64,000 nt of DNA from Leptospirillum ferrooxidans C2-3 (GTDB lineage: Bacteria > Nitrospirota > Leptospirillia > Leptospirillales > Leptospirillaceae), in NCBI RefSeq assembly GCF_000284315.1, contig NC_017094.1, positions 2,263,486 to 2,327,485 on the forward strand, in the 5' to 3' direction. The position numbers were made by a program, and so were the translations under genes. Numbering within the stretch: position 1 is the first letter of the stretch; each line of letters starts with the position of its first letter. Positions 41,539 through 51,312 of this stretch are shown here, piece after piece. The notes under the pieces were generated by a model. The model did no database searches. It was not told where the DNA came from and was given only the letters and a program-made list of their open reading frames with translations.

Positions 41539-43512
41539 ATGGATCCGTCCAAACCCTCAAAAAAACAGAAAAACAATCCTGAACGCCAATTGTCCGTTTG
41601 CCATCTGTTTCCTGCACTACCCCTCCATGGAGCGGAAAATCATTTTTACTCTCTGGCAAAGCAACTTGACCCCGAAAAGACAAAAAACGCCATCTGCCTG
41701 ATCTCTGCCGAAGGAGAACTGGTCAAGGACTTCAGAGCAATGGGAATCCCTGTCACACTCATCCAAAAACATGGACGGTACGACATCTCAATCATTTGGC
41801 GGCTCAGGGCCTTTCTGAAGAAAGGTGGATTCGATATTATCCACTCGAATCTCTTTACCGCCAATTTGTGGGGAAGACTCGCAGCCTTCGGACTGAAAAT
41901 ACCGTTTGTCGTCACGGTTCACAACATTCATTCACGACACAATCCGACACAAGCCAGAATAGAGATTTTTTTCGACCGTCTGCTGGTCCTAACAACGAGC
42001 ATTCTCATCAATGTCTCAAAAGAGGTTGAATCCTCCATGCTCCGGGATGTAGGTCTTCCCCGGACCAAGCTTTGCACAATTGAAAACGGGATTGTTTTCC
42101 CGGAGCAGGGAGATCTTCCCTCAAAGCAGGAAGCAAGAAAGATGCTCGGGTTTTCCGATGACGATAATCTTCTGGTCGTTATCGGCCGTTTTGCAGCGGC
42201 CAAAAACCACATCACCTTCATCAGTTCTCTACCAGCCGTTCGGGAAAAGTTCCCAAAACTAAAAGTCCTCCTTGTCGGGAATGGTGAAAAGGAAGCGGAA
42301 ATCCGGGAGACCATCACAAGATATCATCTAGGAGACACCGTTATTCTTCTTGGGCTCAGAAGAGATATCCCGACCATTCTGTCCGCCTCGGATATCCTGG
42401 TCATTCCATCAATATGGGAAGGACTCCCCATCGTAATGCTTGAAGCGATGGCCGCAGGAACTCCCGTTATCGCAACACGAGTCGGAGGGATTCCCGACGC
42501 CTTGACCGATGGATCAACAGGCATTCTCACCACTCCCGATTCTCCATCTCTGACGGATGCGATGGTCCGAGGACTCTCCAATCTTCCCCATATGGAGGAA
42601 ATGGCCCGGGAAGCCCAAAAAATTGCGTCAAACCGATATAATATTAAAAGGACCGCCGCCCGATACACCGATGTCTACAGGACAATAACAAGAGAATGTC
42701 AGTTCCGTCGGGGAATCCGGGACATCATACGCACAATTGCCGGGAAAACTTTGTCTGTCGCTTCCCGCGCCGGGACTCTACGCATCCTGATGTATCACAG
42801 GATAGACGACACCATTGATCAGGATATCTTGTGCGTGACTCCATTCGCCTTCTCATTACAGATGGCCTGGCTGAAAGAAGAAGGCTATCATGTCATAGAG
42901 CTTGAGAAGGCTCTCGACCATCTCCGATCGGGAGCATTGCCGGCAAAATCGGTCGTCATCACTTTTGACGACGGATACGAGGACAATTACCGGAATGCTT
43001 ATCCCATCCTTTCGGAGCTCTCTTTTCCCGCTACGATCTTTCCAGTCACCTCTTTTTCCCGAGGAGAGAGCAGTCATCCAAGATATAAAAATTATCCCTA
43101 TCCAATCACATATCTCACCGCTGCCCAGATTGGTGAAATGAGCCGTAATGGCATCTCCTTCGGCTCTCATACCGACACCCATCCGCTGCTGACCAGCCTC
43201 TCTCGGGAAGCTGTCATGCAGGAAGTCTTAAAATCGAAACAAATTCTTGAAGATTGGACCGGAGCATCCGTCCATTCCTTCGCATATCCTAACGGTGCCT
43301 TCAACCCGAACTGTTTTTTATCTCTCGAAACTGCCGGCTACCGGTCTGCGCTGACCACTCTTCCGGGTCTCAATACAGACGGGACTTCCTTCTGGGAACT
43401 GAGACGAACAGAAATCAGCGGACGAGACTCCCTATTGGATTTCTCACTCAAGGTGAGAGGTGGCCTTGACTCCCTCCACAAACTCTATCAAAGCCTACGG
43501 AGGTCAAGATGA
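41539..43512 (+). CDS. Fusion of a GT4 glycosyltransferase and a CE4 polysaccharide deacetylase
   Basis: The 657-residue protein has two domains. Residues 1-390: GT4 with VCHLFPALPLHGAENHFYSL, a Rossmann-type core, and donor-site PIVMLEAMAAGTPVIATRVG. Residues about 410-650: NodB-type CE4 deacetylase with ITFDDGYEDN (motif 1), SHTDTHP (motif 2) and FAYPNGAF (motif 3). CE4 enzymes remove N-acetyl groups from amino-sugar polymers with a metal. The fusion would add a residue and deacetylate the same material, although both domains seem to face the cytoplasm, since no signal peptide or membrane helix is visible. Adjacent to another GT4 gene by an ATGA overlap. Confidence 0.9.
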   Translation: MDPSKPSKKQKNNPERQLSVCHLFPALPLHGAENHFYSLAKQLDPEKTKNAICLISAEGELVKDFRAMGIPVTLIQKHGRYDISIIWRLRAFLKKGGFDIIHSNLFTANLWGRLAAFGLKIPFVVTVHNIHSRHNPTQARIEIFFDRLLVLTTSILINVSKEVESSMLRDVGLPRTKLCTIENGIVFPEQGDLPSKQEARKMLGFSDDDNLLVVIGRFAAAKNHITFISSLPAVREKFPKLKVLLVGNGEKEAEIRETITRYHLGDTVILLGLRRDIPTILSASDILVIPSIWEGLPIVMLEAMAAGTPVIATRVGGIPDALTDGSTGILTTPDSPSLTDAMVRGLSNLPHMEEMAREAQKIASNRYNIKRTAARYTDVYRTITRECQFRRGIRDIIRTIAGKTLSVASRAGTLRILMYHRIDDTIDQDILCVTPFAFSLQMAWLKEEGYHVIELEKALDHLRSGALPAKSVVITFDDGYEDNYRNAYPILSELSFPATIFPVTSFSRGESSHPRYKNYPYPITYLTAAQIGEMSRNGISFGSHTDTHPLLTSLSREAVMQEVLKSKQILEDWTGASVHSFAYPNGAFNPNCFLSLETAGYRSALTTLPGLNTDGTSFWELRRTEISGRDSLLDFSLKVRGGLDSLHKLYQSLRRSR

Positions 43513-44648
43513 CCGAACAGTCTCCATTCAGGCTACTCTATCTTCTGACCGAACCATTTGGAACTGGGGGGGTCCAGAGCGACATGAAATCGCTCGGTCC
43601 CCATTTTGTCAAGAATGGACACGAAGTTTTTATTGCCTGTCCGACAGGCGATCAACTTGAACTCCTTCAAAAAGGAGGAGTTGTCCATATCCCCTTTGAT
43701 GTTCATTTCAAAACGCCCGGACAATTCCAGGAATGCAAAAAACGTTTGAGAGATCTGATTCAGACCATCCGACCGACCGTACTCGCGCCACAGTCGATAC
43801 GATCCTCGTGGTTATGCCATGCAGCGGCAAAAGACCTTCCCATTCCGAGGATTACAACCATTCATAACATCCACACTCCGTTCAACAGCCTCTGGGCAGG
43901 TTTTCTCCTGAACAAGTGTTCGGATGCCGTTGTTTTCGAATCCGAACACGAACACCATAGACTGACAAAACTCGGATTGGATCCAAAAAAAACAACGGTT
44001 ATTCCCAGTGGTATCGATACGACCACCTTCTACCCGATCGAAAGATCCCAGGCTTTATGGAAAAGCATTCCCGGACTTTCCGAGCATTCCGTCATTTTTG
44101 GATGTGTGGCAAGGCTATCCCCTGAAAAAGCCCATTCAGACCTCCTAAAAGCTTTTTTTGAGGTTCGAAAAGAAATCCCTGAATCCCGACTTATCCTGGT
44201 GGGGGATGGCCCACTAAAAGACAGCCTCATTCACCAGACAAAAAGTCTTGGGTTGGAACCCTTTGTTCATTTCGCGGGGCAACAGTCCGCAATCCGCGAA
44301 TACGTCAGCCTGTTCGATGTTTTCGTTCTCGCCTCCACTCGAGAATCCCTCCCGAGAGCCGCAAGAGAAGCCATGGCCTGCGGGAAACCGATCATTGCAA
44401 CCCGGGTGGGAGCGACTCGAGAGGTCGTCCACCATGGTAAAAGCGGTCTACTGGTTCCACCGGGGAATCCTGCCAAACTGGCCAAAGCCATGATCTCTCT
44501 TGGCTCGGACCCCAAAACCAGAGAAGACATGACCTCTCTAAGCCTTGAGCTCATACGGAAGAGATTCAGCCTTGATATATGGCTTTCTGAGAACGAAGCA
44601 CTTTATAAAAAGGCCTCTTCGGGAAATCTTGCCGGATCATTGCCATGA
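43509..44648 (+). CDS. Glycosyltransferase family 4
   Basis: The 379-residue protein begins LLYLLTEPFGTGGVQSDMKS, has the H-I-H middle region (TTIHNIHTPFNSLWAG) and the donor block RESLPRAAREAMACGKPIIA followed by TRVGATREVV. GGAGG precedes ATG 43509. It sits between the GT4-deacetylase fusion and a GT2 enzyme, each overlapping by four bases, and builds part of the EPS repeat unit from a nucleotide sugar. Confidence 0.9.
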   Translation: MTEQSPFRLLYLLTEPFGTGGVQSDMKSLGPHFVKNGHEVFIACPTGDQLELLQKGGVVHIPFDVHFKTPGQFQECKKRLRDLIQTIRPTVLAPQSIRSSWLCHAAAKDLPIPRITTIHNIHTPFNSLWAGFLLNKCSDAVVFESEHEHHRLTKLGLDPKKTTVIPSGIDTTTFYPIERSQALWKSIPGLSEHSVIFGCVARLSPEKAHSDLLKAFFEVRKEIPESRLILVGDGPLKDSLIHQTKSLGLEPFVHFAGQQSAIREYVSLFDVFVLASTRESLPRAAREAMACGKPIIATRVGATREVVHHGKSGLLVPPGNPAKLAKAMISLGSDPKTREDMTSLSLELIRKRFSLDIWLSENEALYKKASSGNLAGSLP

Positions 44649-45784
44649 CCGGACTTCTATTTTTCGCCATTCTTGTCTTTCTCTATCCTCTTCTCATCTA
44701 TCCCCCCATCATCTCTCTTCTTGCGGCTTTCTTTCCGAAACCAATCCGGAAAACCGGGCTTCACCATGCTCAAACAGTCACATTCATCATCCCCGCATTC
44801 AATGAAGAAGCGGTTGTCGAAGCCAAGATCCGCAATACCCTTTCTCTTGACTATCCCAAAGACAAGATAGAGGTTCTGATCGCATCCGACGGATCGACAG
44901 ATCGAACGGTCGAAATTGCCCGGACACTCCCAGATCCAAGGATCATGATCCTTGATTTTCCCAATCGCAGGGGGAAACTTTCGGTATTGAAAGATGCCCT
45001 CTCCAGAGCCTCGGGAGAAATTGTCATCTTCTCTGACACATCGGCTATTCTCGCCAAGGACGCACTCACCCGGCTTCTGGAAAACTTCTCGGATGAAACA
45101 GTAGGGTGCGTTTCCGGACGATATATCGTTTCAAACGACATGACAAAGATCCAGGATGGAAGGAGCGCAGGGGAAAAGGGCTATTTCGAATTTGAAGTCT
45201 TCCAGAGAAGGAAGGAAAGTCTCTTTTATACCACTCTAGGGGCCCATGGCGCCTTTTATGCCATCAGACGAAGTCTTTCTCCCGATATCCCGGCAAACAT
45301 CATAAATGATGATTTTGTCATTCCAATGCTAATCGTGAAATCCGGGTTTCGGACGGTCTACGAGGAAAAGGCTCTTGTCTACGAATACCATCAGACAAGT
45401 ATTGATGGAGAATTCAAACGGAGAACCAGAATTTCCCATGGAAACTTTCAGCAGATAGCCTTCCTGAAGTCCATGCTCGGACTCTCTCATCCCAGAGTCT
45501 CCTTTGTATTCTGGAGCCACAAGGTTCTCAGGGCCTTTCAGCCATTACCACTTATAGTGATCCTGATCGTCCCCATCGCAATGGAAGGGCTGCTCCCAAA
45601 GCTCTTCGTCCTGATGCAGGGTTTGTTTTATCTGCTGGGGGCCGCTGCTATCTCAAGAAAAAGCCGATCCCGTCTTCTGGCCATTCCACTTTACTTCACC
45701 CTCGGAAATGCCGCCATTCTTGCCGGATTTTTCCGATTTCTCAAAAACCGGAAGTCAAACCTCCTCCAATGGGAAAAGAGCTGA
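44645..45784 (+). CDS. Membrane-bound glycosyltransferase family 2
   Basis: The 379-residue protein has an N-terminal membrane helix (LLFFAILVFLYPLLIYPPII), a GT-A domain with VTFIIPAFNEEAVVEAKI, SDGSTDRTVEIA and the DxD-like FSDTSAILAKDA, and two or three C-terminal helices (LPLIVILIVPIAMEG). This is the WcaA/hyaluronan-synthase-like shape. It works at the inner membrane in EPS assembly. It shares a base with the following deacetylase start. Confidence 0.87.
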   Translation: MTGLLFFAILVFLYPLLIYPPIISLLAAFFPKPIRKTGLHHAQTVTFIIPAFNEEAVVEAKIRNTLSLDYPKDKIEVLIASDGSTDRTVEIARTLPDPRIMILDFPNRRGKLSVLKDALSRASGEIVIFSDTSAILAKDALTRLLENFSDETVGCVSGRYIVSNDMTKIQDGRSAGEKGYFEFEVFQRRKESLFYTTLGAHGAFYAIRRSLSPDIPANIINDDFVIPMLIVKSGFRTVYEEKALVYEYHQTSIDGEFKRRTRISHGNFQQIAFLKSMLGLSHPRVSFVFWSHKVLRAFQPLPLIVILIVPIAMEGLLPKLFVLMQGLFYLLGAAAISRKSRSRLLAIPLYFTLGNAAILAGFFRFLKNRKSNLLQWEKS

Positions 45785-46584
45785 TGGAACACACAAAGCG
45801 CAAACGCGCGATCATCCTCATGTACCATCAGCTTATCCCGAACGATGCTCCCGGGAACTGGACTCCGAACGATCTTGCCGATCCCTATTACGGGGTCAGG
45901 GAACAGGTCTTTCGGGAACACCTCTCTCTTTTCCGGAGAACCTCACTTCCCGTGATCGATCTGGATCATTATCTCTCCGAAGAGGCTTCCAGGGAGGACC
46001 CTCCCCTATCAATCATCATCTCTTTCGACGATGGTTACCAATCGGATTTGGCCCTTGCAGGAAAAGCACTGGTAACAGCCGGATTTCCCGCCATCTTTTT
46101 CCTCTCAACCGCACGTCTCGGTGGTCATGGTATGATGACCCCGGAGCAGGCCCGTGAGCTTGCACTCCTTCCCCGTATGAGGATCGGAGCCCATGGCGCA
46201 ACCCATCGGTTCCTGACCGATTTGACAGATAAGGAACTGGAAGGTGAGCTTCAGGATGCAAAACTTAAAATTCAGGAATGGAGTGGAGAAAAAAATATCT
46301 ACATTTCCGCTCCTGGCGGCAGGATCAATTCCAATGCCATCAGGAAAGTCATGGAAGCCGGCTATAAAGGTCTTTTGACATCGAACCCGGGAGCCTATAT
46401 AAAGGGAGGGGATCCTTTTTTCATTCCCAGATTGCCGGTTACGAACACCATGTCAGTCAAACAGCTTGAATCCCTTCTTGATCCCGATTCTTTTTCGTTT
46501 CAGGCAAATAGATGGATCCGCACAGGAAGACGCCTCGTCCGGGAATGGATTTCCTCTCCCCCTCTCTCCAGGAAGAAGCCATGA
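45784..46584 (+). CDS. CE4 polysaccharide deacetylase
   Basis: ATG 45784 shares a base with the TGA of the preceding gene, giving 266 residues (the in-frame ATG at 45769 overlaps more and has no better ribosome binding site). The NodB motifs are SFDDGYQSD, GAHGATHRF and APGGRINS, the last two being variants of the usual forms but with metal-binding His residues kept. No signal peptide is visible, so it may act on a cytoplasmic lipid-linked intermediate or reach the periplasm another way. It is the second CE4 deacetylase in the operon. Confidence 0.82.
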   Translation: MEHTKRKRAIILMYHQLIPNDAPGNWTPNDLADPYYGVREQVFREHLSLFRRTSLPVIDLDHYLSEEASREDPPLSIIISFDDGYQSDLALAGKALVTAGFPAIFFLSTARLGGHGMMTPEQARELALLPRMRIGAHGATHRFLTDLTDKELEGELQDAKLKIQEWSGEKNIYISAPGGRINSNAIRKVMEAGYKGLLTSNPGAYIKGGDPFFIPRLPVTNTMSVKQLESLLDPDSFSFQANRWIRTGRRLVREWISSPPLSRKKP

Positions 46585-46684
46585 TGGGAGGACTTGTGGA
46601 CACCAATCATTCTGAGACGGGAACGCTCAATCGTTCAGGGCATTTTCAATGAATTCCGCTCATTCCAGACCAGAAGGAACAACA

Positions 46685-48706
46685 ATGGCAAACAATCGGA
46701 CCGGACGGAGAATTTTCCTGGTATTTCTGGCAATGTTTATTCTATTGATCGTTTCCGGAACCTCAATCCTGTTTCTCTCGACAGGCGTTATGGAATGGGC
46801 CAAGCAAAGCGCGAAACTTTTTGTGAGAACAGTCCACCCCCTTGGAAAGATCCGGAGCGTTACCCAAACCGTAAAGTCCACGATCAAAAAAGTGGATGCC
46901 TACTCACTATCGGCCCTGTCTCCCCCCAAGTTCCCAGGTTCAATGGTCGAAAAGAACGATGGAGTCATCTCCTGGATTGATCCCACCTCGGCAAGGATCC
47001 CTCCTTCTGAGCATCCCGGCCATTTCTCCAGCGCAACAAAAGACAACACAAAACCCTACATCATTAGCGGATTAAGGGGGGAAACAGCTTCTTTCCAGCT
47101 GGTGCTACGATCTGACGATCCGGTCAAGGACCTTGATGTCGAGATCCATCCGGACCAGTCCGATCCTAATGTCTCCTGTCTTTCCATTCATCGTTTTCTC
47201 GAATGGTACGAACCTATCGGCAAAAATCAGGAGCCCGATCCCCTGATCCCATTTCATGACCCCTACCAGTCAGGGAGGGTCGTCGTCGGAAAAGTCTCAT
47301 TAAAATCATCCTCCGACCAGCCCGTCTGGATCGATATTCATTTTTCCCGCCTTTGCCCGGCCCATAACTTCCGGGCGACATTGCTGGTCAAAAAAGACGG
47401 TAGAACCATCCGCTCGACCACCCTGGCAATCAGCGTTCTCAATGCGACCCTTCCCAGGCAGGTGGGCCTCGACCGGTGGATGCAGTTTTATGCGGGACGA
47501 TTCTGGCACGGAGAATCTCCTCCCAATGATGAAGCTTACAGAATGCTCTTTTATCGCTATGTCAAACTTGGCCACGACTATGGATTTGCCACAAATGACG
47601 TCGACAATATCGGTCCTGGTGTCCATTTCGACTGGAACACCGGGAAAGCACTCTCAACCGACTGGAGCCACTATGACTATATGCTGGGCCCCATTCTCTC
47701 CGGACAAGTGACCGGATCGACTCCCAACGCATGGGCACTGCCAATCCGGACGGGCATGCTGGGGGTGGGCATGTGGGGAGGCTTCACAATTCATGAGGGA
47801 ACATCATCTCCAATTGAAAAATGGAAGGGAATCCCGGACACAGCAGCCCAGGAACTTGCCAGAGTCATCACCGAACACTGGAAGGAAAAAGGCTGGCCTT
47901 TGAAAAATGCCTTTGCCTATGCTTTCGACGAACCGGAGCATCAGCTTTTTTATTACCAGGATATTTACAAGCTGGTGGCCGACACAGCCGATTCTCTTCA
48001 TAAAGGCTCACACAACCAGATCCGTTTCATGTTGACCGATGCCCCTTATGCCTGGGACAGGAAACAGCCAGGACATCACAAAAGCCTCATGAAGGGAAAG
48101 GTCGATATCTGGTCGCCGAACTCGGAAACATTCATGCCCGACCGAATGGCGAAAGTCCAGACAATCGGTGAGCGGACTTGGTTCTACCAGAGTGGTCCTC
48201 CTTTCATCGGAGCAAGCGACCTCTACTCGACAGGCGTTGGATTCCGCATGTGGTTCTGGGCCGCATGGAAATATCGGACAAATGGGGTTTTCTACTGGGC
48301 AGATGATTTCTGGCCGGACAATACGATGGCGGTCAATCCCTACACCAATCCCGGAACCGGAGACGGTATCATCTTTTATCCTGGACACCAGCTTCACCTG
48401 ATCGGATTTCCCGATATTGACGGACCGGTCCCTTCCATCCGGATGGCTCAATGGCGGCGGGGTTATGACGACTACAAATATTTTTTCATGCTAGCCAAGA
48501 AAGGGAGGCGGGAAGAGGTGGACAAGACGGTCAACCATCTTGTCCACAAAGCTCTCGATGACGGAGATTACTTCCCCTATTGGTACAACCCACTCTGGCA
48601 CAAACCGGGAGCTTGGAGCCACAATCCCAAAGACTGGCATGATACCCGAATCAAAATGGCAAAAGAGATAGAATCCCTCTACGGCCAATCTCTTCCCAAA
48701 AATTGA
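46685..48706 (+). CDS. DUF4091 (GH123-like) exported glycosidase-related protein
   Basis: ATG 46685 follows AGAAGGA at six bases; the frame also extends to 46649. The 673-residue protein has one N-terminal membrane helix (IFLVFLAMFILLIVSGTSIL) and a periplasmic body with FAYAFDEPEHQLFYY, DAPYAWDRK and MWFWAAWKYRTNGVFYWADD, the hallmarks of DUF4091 proteins, which are distant kin of GH123 N-acetylgalactosaminidases. Glu and Asp candidates lie in the FDEPE segment. In an EPS locus with GalNAc-type precursors, a glycosidase or binding role toward the polymer is a reasonable inference. Confidence 0.78.
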   Translation: MANNRTGRRIFLVFLAMFILLIVSGTSILFLSTGVMEWAKQSAKLFVRTVHPLGKIRSVTQTVKSTIKKVDAYSLSALSPPKFPGSMVEKNDGVISWIDPTSARIPPSEHPGHFSSATKDNTKPYIISGLRGETASFQLVLRSDDPVKDLDVEIHPDQSDPNVSCLSIHRFLEWYEPIGKNQEPDPLIPFHDPYQSGRVVVGKVSLKSSSDQPVWIDIHFSRLCPAHNFRATLLVKKDGRTIRSTTLAISVLNATLPRQVGLDRWMQFYAGRFWHGESPPNDEAYRMLFYRYVKLGHDYGFATNDVDNIGPGVHFDWNTGKALSTDWSHYDYMLGPILSGQVTGSTPNAWALPIRTGMLGVGMWGGFTIHEGTSSPIEKWKGIPDTAAQELARVITEHWKEKGWPLKNAFAYAFDEPEHQLFYYQDIYKLVADTADSLHKGSHNQIRFMLTDAPYAWDRKQPGHHKSLMKGKVDIWSPNSETFMPDRMAKVQTIGERTWFYQSGPPFIGASDLYSTGVGFRMWFWAAWKYRTNGVFYWADDFWPDNTMAVNPYTNPGTGDGIIFYPGHQLHLIGFPDIDGPVPSIRMAQWRRGYDDYKYFFMLAKKGRREEVDKTVNHLVHKALDDGDYFPYWYNPLWHKPGAWSHNPKDWHDTRIKMAKEIESLYGQSLPKN

Positions 48707-48713
48707 AAAAGGA

Positions 48714-50882
48714 ATGTTCTTGAAAATCCATGACCTTTTTCCCATCATCACAATTTGCCTGACCATTGCGACCATGATTGTCGCCTATATAGCCCCCAGG
48801 AGAAAATCCGCCTCAGCCTTTCTTCTTCTGGCTCCTCTTTCGGCACTCCTTCCCGTTCTTGCCAGTTTTTTTATTTTTATTCCGCAAACACTTCTTTCAA
48901 TCGATCATAACTTTCAGCTCTGGCTGGCGGGAGAGACGCTATCGTGCCTCGGACTTATTCTTTTTTCCCTGGGGTTCTCGCGACAGGACCCATGGAAAGA
49001 AATTCGTGGCCAAAAGTTCCTCTTGGCCTTCATCATATCGGGAATCCTGCTTGCAACCTACGAGATCCTTGAAAACCCTGCCCTGATCAAGATTCTTCTC
49101 CTTCCGGGACCTTCCGTTCTTCTCATCAATTCTCCGGAAATGACGATTTTTGCATTCTTCATCATGGGAATGATCATTCTGTCGCTGTTCCAGTTGTCCA
49201 GAACATATATCTCCGCTGCAGGAGTTGAGAGATGGAACATCAAATACCCGATGATCGGAGTCTTTCTCTGGACTCTCTCCGTCTTTCTCGTTCATACCAA
49301 TCAGGTTCTCTCGGGAGGATTCGAGCGATCATTTCTCTACCTGGAGGATCTGGGACTCTTTTCCATGGATTTTCTATTCCTCTACTCACTCCTGATCCAG
49401 CGAGTCAAGGATGTTTCATTGCAAGTTTCAAGAAATGCCATCAATCGCTCCCTTTTACTTCTTCTCGGGGGGGGAGGTCTCATTTTTCTGGGTGGACTCA
49501 GCTCCACTCTCAAGGAATTCGGTCCAGTCTGGTCTCGTTTATCCTCCAGCCTTATGGTCTTTCTAGGAGTGGCCGCCCTTCTGGTCCTCTTCTCTTCCGA
49601 ACGGCTCCGACGCGAGCTTGAGTACTTCCTGGGCATCCATTTTTACTCAAGTCGGTATGACTACCGTGCCACATGGATGACACTCACAAAAGTCCTTTCG
49701 GAATCAAAAGATCTTCGGGAAATGATTCCGACTTTAATGGAAAGGACTAGGGAAATTTCTTTTGCCGAATCCCTCGTTTATTGCCATATCGGCGAAGGAA
49801 TTCCCCAAACCATCTCCGTTCGGCAATCCCTGGGATGGGACCACCCCACCCCCCTCAATAACGATATTCTGGCCCCATCCCTGTTGTCAGTCCTCCTGTC
49901 CGGATCCCCTATTCATCAAAAGGATTCTTTTACTCCCGAACAAAATGAGCTCCTTTCCGGTCTTTTTAACTCGTTGTCCGCCAACTGGATATTGCCTCTC
50001 GTCTTCCGAAACAAAATCCTCGGACTTCTCGGTTTGAATATCAAAAACACGGGAAGCAAAGGTTTGTCCGAAGATCGTCTTTTTCTTCAAGCCCTGTCAG
50101 TGCAGTGGGTCAGCCTGCTGGTCAGTGCCACACTCTCAAGGGAGATGGCGTGGACATGGGAATCGGACCTTCTTTCCGGTCTTCGGGCCTTTACATTCCA
50201 CGACCTCAAAAATGCTGGCATCGCCCTCAAGCTGATTCTCCACAATGCCCGAGATAACATCATGTTTGCCGACTTTCAGGAAGAACTTCTCCAGAATCTT
50301 CAAAGCATATCTCATCAGATCGAGCAGTCCGTTGAACAGTTTCTCTATCCTTTTCGTCAGGAGTACACCCGGCAAACCTCATTTGATGCGAACAACCTGA
50401 TCAAAAACACTCTGAAAGGGATTGCTTCGGAGAAGTATCCAGAGCTTGAAACCAAACTGAACTTTCAGGAGATTCCCCTTGTTTCAGGAAACGCACGGGC
50501 ACTTGAAACAACCATCCGGAATCTTTTGATCAATGCCCGGGAAGCCATGCAAGGGAAAGGGATCATCAAAATCGCAACACGAAGCCTTGATGGGGAAACA
50601 GTTTTGATCACAGTCTCCGACAACGGGCCAGGAATGAGTCAGGAATTTATGGACAATAATCTGTTCAGGCCTTTTCAAACAACCAAAAAAAAGGGATCGG
50701 GACTCGGCCTCTTCAGCTCGAAACTGTTGATTGAACAAAGTGGGGGACAGATCCAGGTCAATTCAAAAGAAGGGGTCGGAACGGAATTCATGATCACACT
50801 CCCAACAGGATCACCTGAGGTGGACAATGGCGATCAGGAGTCGCCCATCCTGAAAGAACACAACAACAACCTGTCCATCTAA
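48714..50882 (+). CDS. prsK: PEP-CTERM system histidine kinase PrsK
   Basis: The 722-residue kinase has about eight N-terminal membrane helices, a GAF-like domain near residues 330-470, and an HATPase: His496 in the H box FTFHDLKNAG, N box NLLINAREAM, DNGPGMS and GSGLGLFS. This layout is that of PrsK, the sensor kinase genetically tied to PrsR and XrtA. It should phosphorylate PrsR. TTG 48720 may be the true start, since AAAGGA sits six bases from it but only one from ATG 48714. A G8 tract near 49458 lies in a helix-coding part. Confidence 0.9.
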   Translation: MFLKIHDLFPIITICLTIATMIVAYIAPRRKSASAFLLLAPLSALLPVLASFFIFIPQTLLSIDHNFQLWLAGETLSCLGLILFSLGFSRQDPWKEIRGQKFLLAFIISGILLATYEILENPALIKILLLPGPSVLLINSPEMTIFAFFIMGMIILSLFQLSRTYISAAGVERWNIKYPMIGVFLWTLSVFLVHTNQVLSGGFERSFLYLEDLGLFSMDFLFLYSLLIQRVKDVSLQVSRNAINRSLLLLLGGGGLIFLGGLSSTLKEFGPVWSRLSSSLMVFLGVAALLVLFSSERLRRELEYFLGIHFYSSRYDYRATWMTLTKVLSESKDLREMIPTLMERTREISFAESLVYCHIGEGIPQTISVRQSLGWDHPTPLNNDILAPSLLSVLLSGSPIHQKDSFTPEQNELLSGLFNSLSANWILPLVFRNKILGLLGLNIKNTGSKGLSEDRLFLQALSVQWVSLLVSATLSREMAWTWESDLLSGLRAFTFHDLKNAGIALKLILHNARDNIMFADFQEELLQNLQSISHQIEQSVEQFLYPFRQEYTRQTSFDANNLIKNTLKGIASEKYPELETKLNFQEIPLVSGNARALETTIRNLLINAREAMQGKGIIKIATRSLDGETVLITVSDNGPGMSQEFMDNNLFRPFQTTKKKGSGLGLFSSKLLIEQSGGQIQVNSKEGVGTEFMITLPTGSPEVDNGDQESPILKEHNNNLSI

Positions 50883-51312
50883 AATCCTCTAAAGACATGT
50901 GAGTATAATGGTTTGACGTCGCCATCCCGGTTGATCCTATGAAACAAATGAATAGCAAAGGAGACCTATTTTCTAAGAATAAGATTCTCTTTCATTACTA
51001 CTGGAGCCAGAAAGATCAATGGAACATTGAAGATCACTCTCAAACCCGGGAATCAGCATTCACCGGATATTCCCATCAAGGAACAAGCTATTTTTCTTTT
51101 TCATTCTGATGAGATCAAGCTTCGGAGGGAGTGACTTTTTCCGCTATCTGTTAGTAAAATGTATTGTTTTTAGAGCGTTCCATAAAAACAATTCCTTTCA
51201 ACTGCAGCCGCCAAATGTTATAAATAGATCAATGAAGCGTGATCACCGTCACAAAATATGTTTGAGCGGACAAGTTGTTTTTACAAAATGACTGAAAATA
51301 GGGAGTCACCAC
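50883..51312. other. Control region before the XrtA operon
   Basis: No gene is recognised in these 430 bases. A candidate sigma-70 promoter has TTCAAC (51197-51202) and TATAAA (51219-51224) at 16-base spacing. I looked for a GG-N10-GC sigma-54 pattern on the plus strand and found none. Confidence 0.4.
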
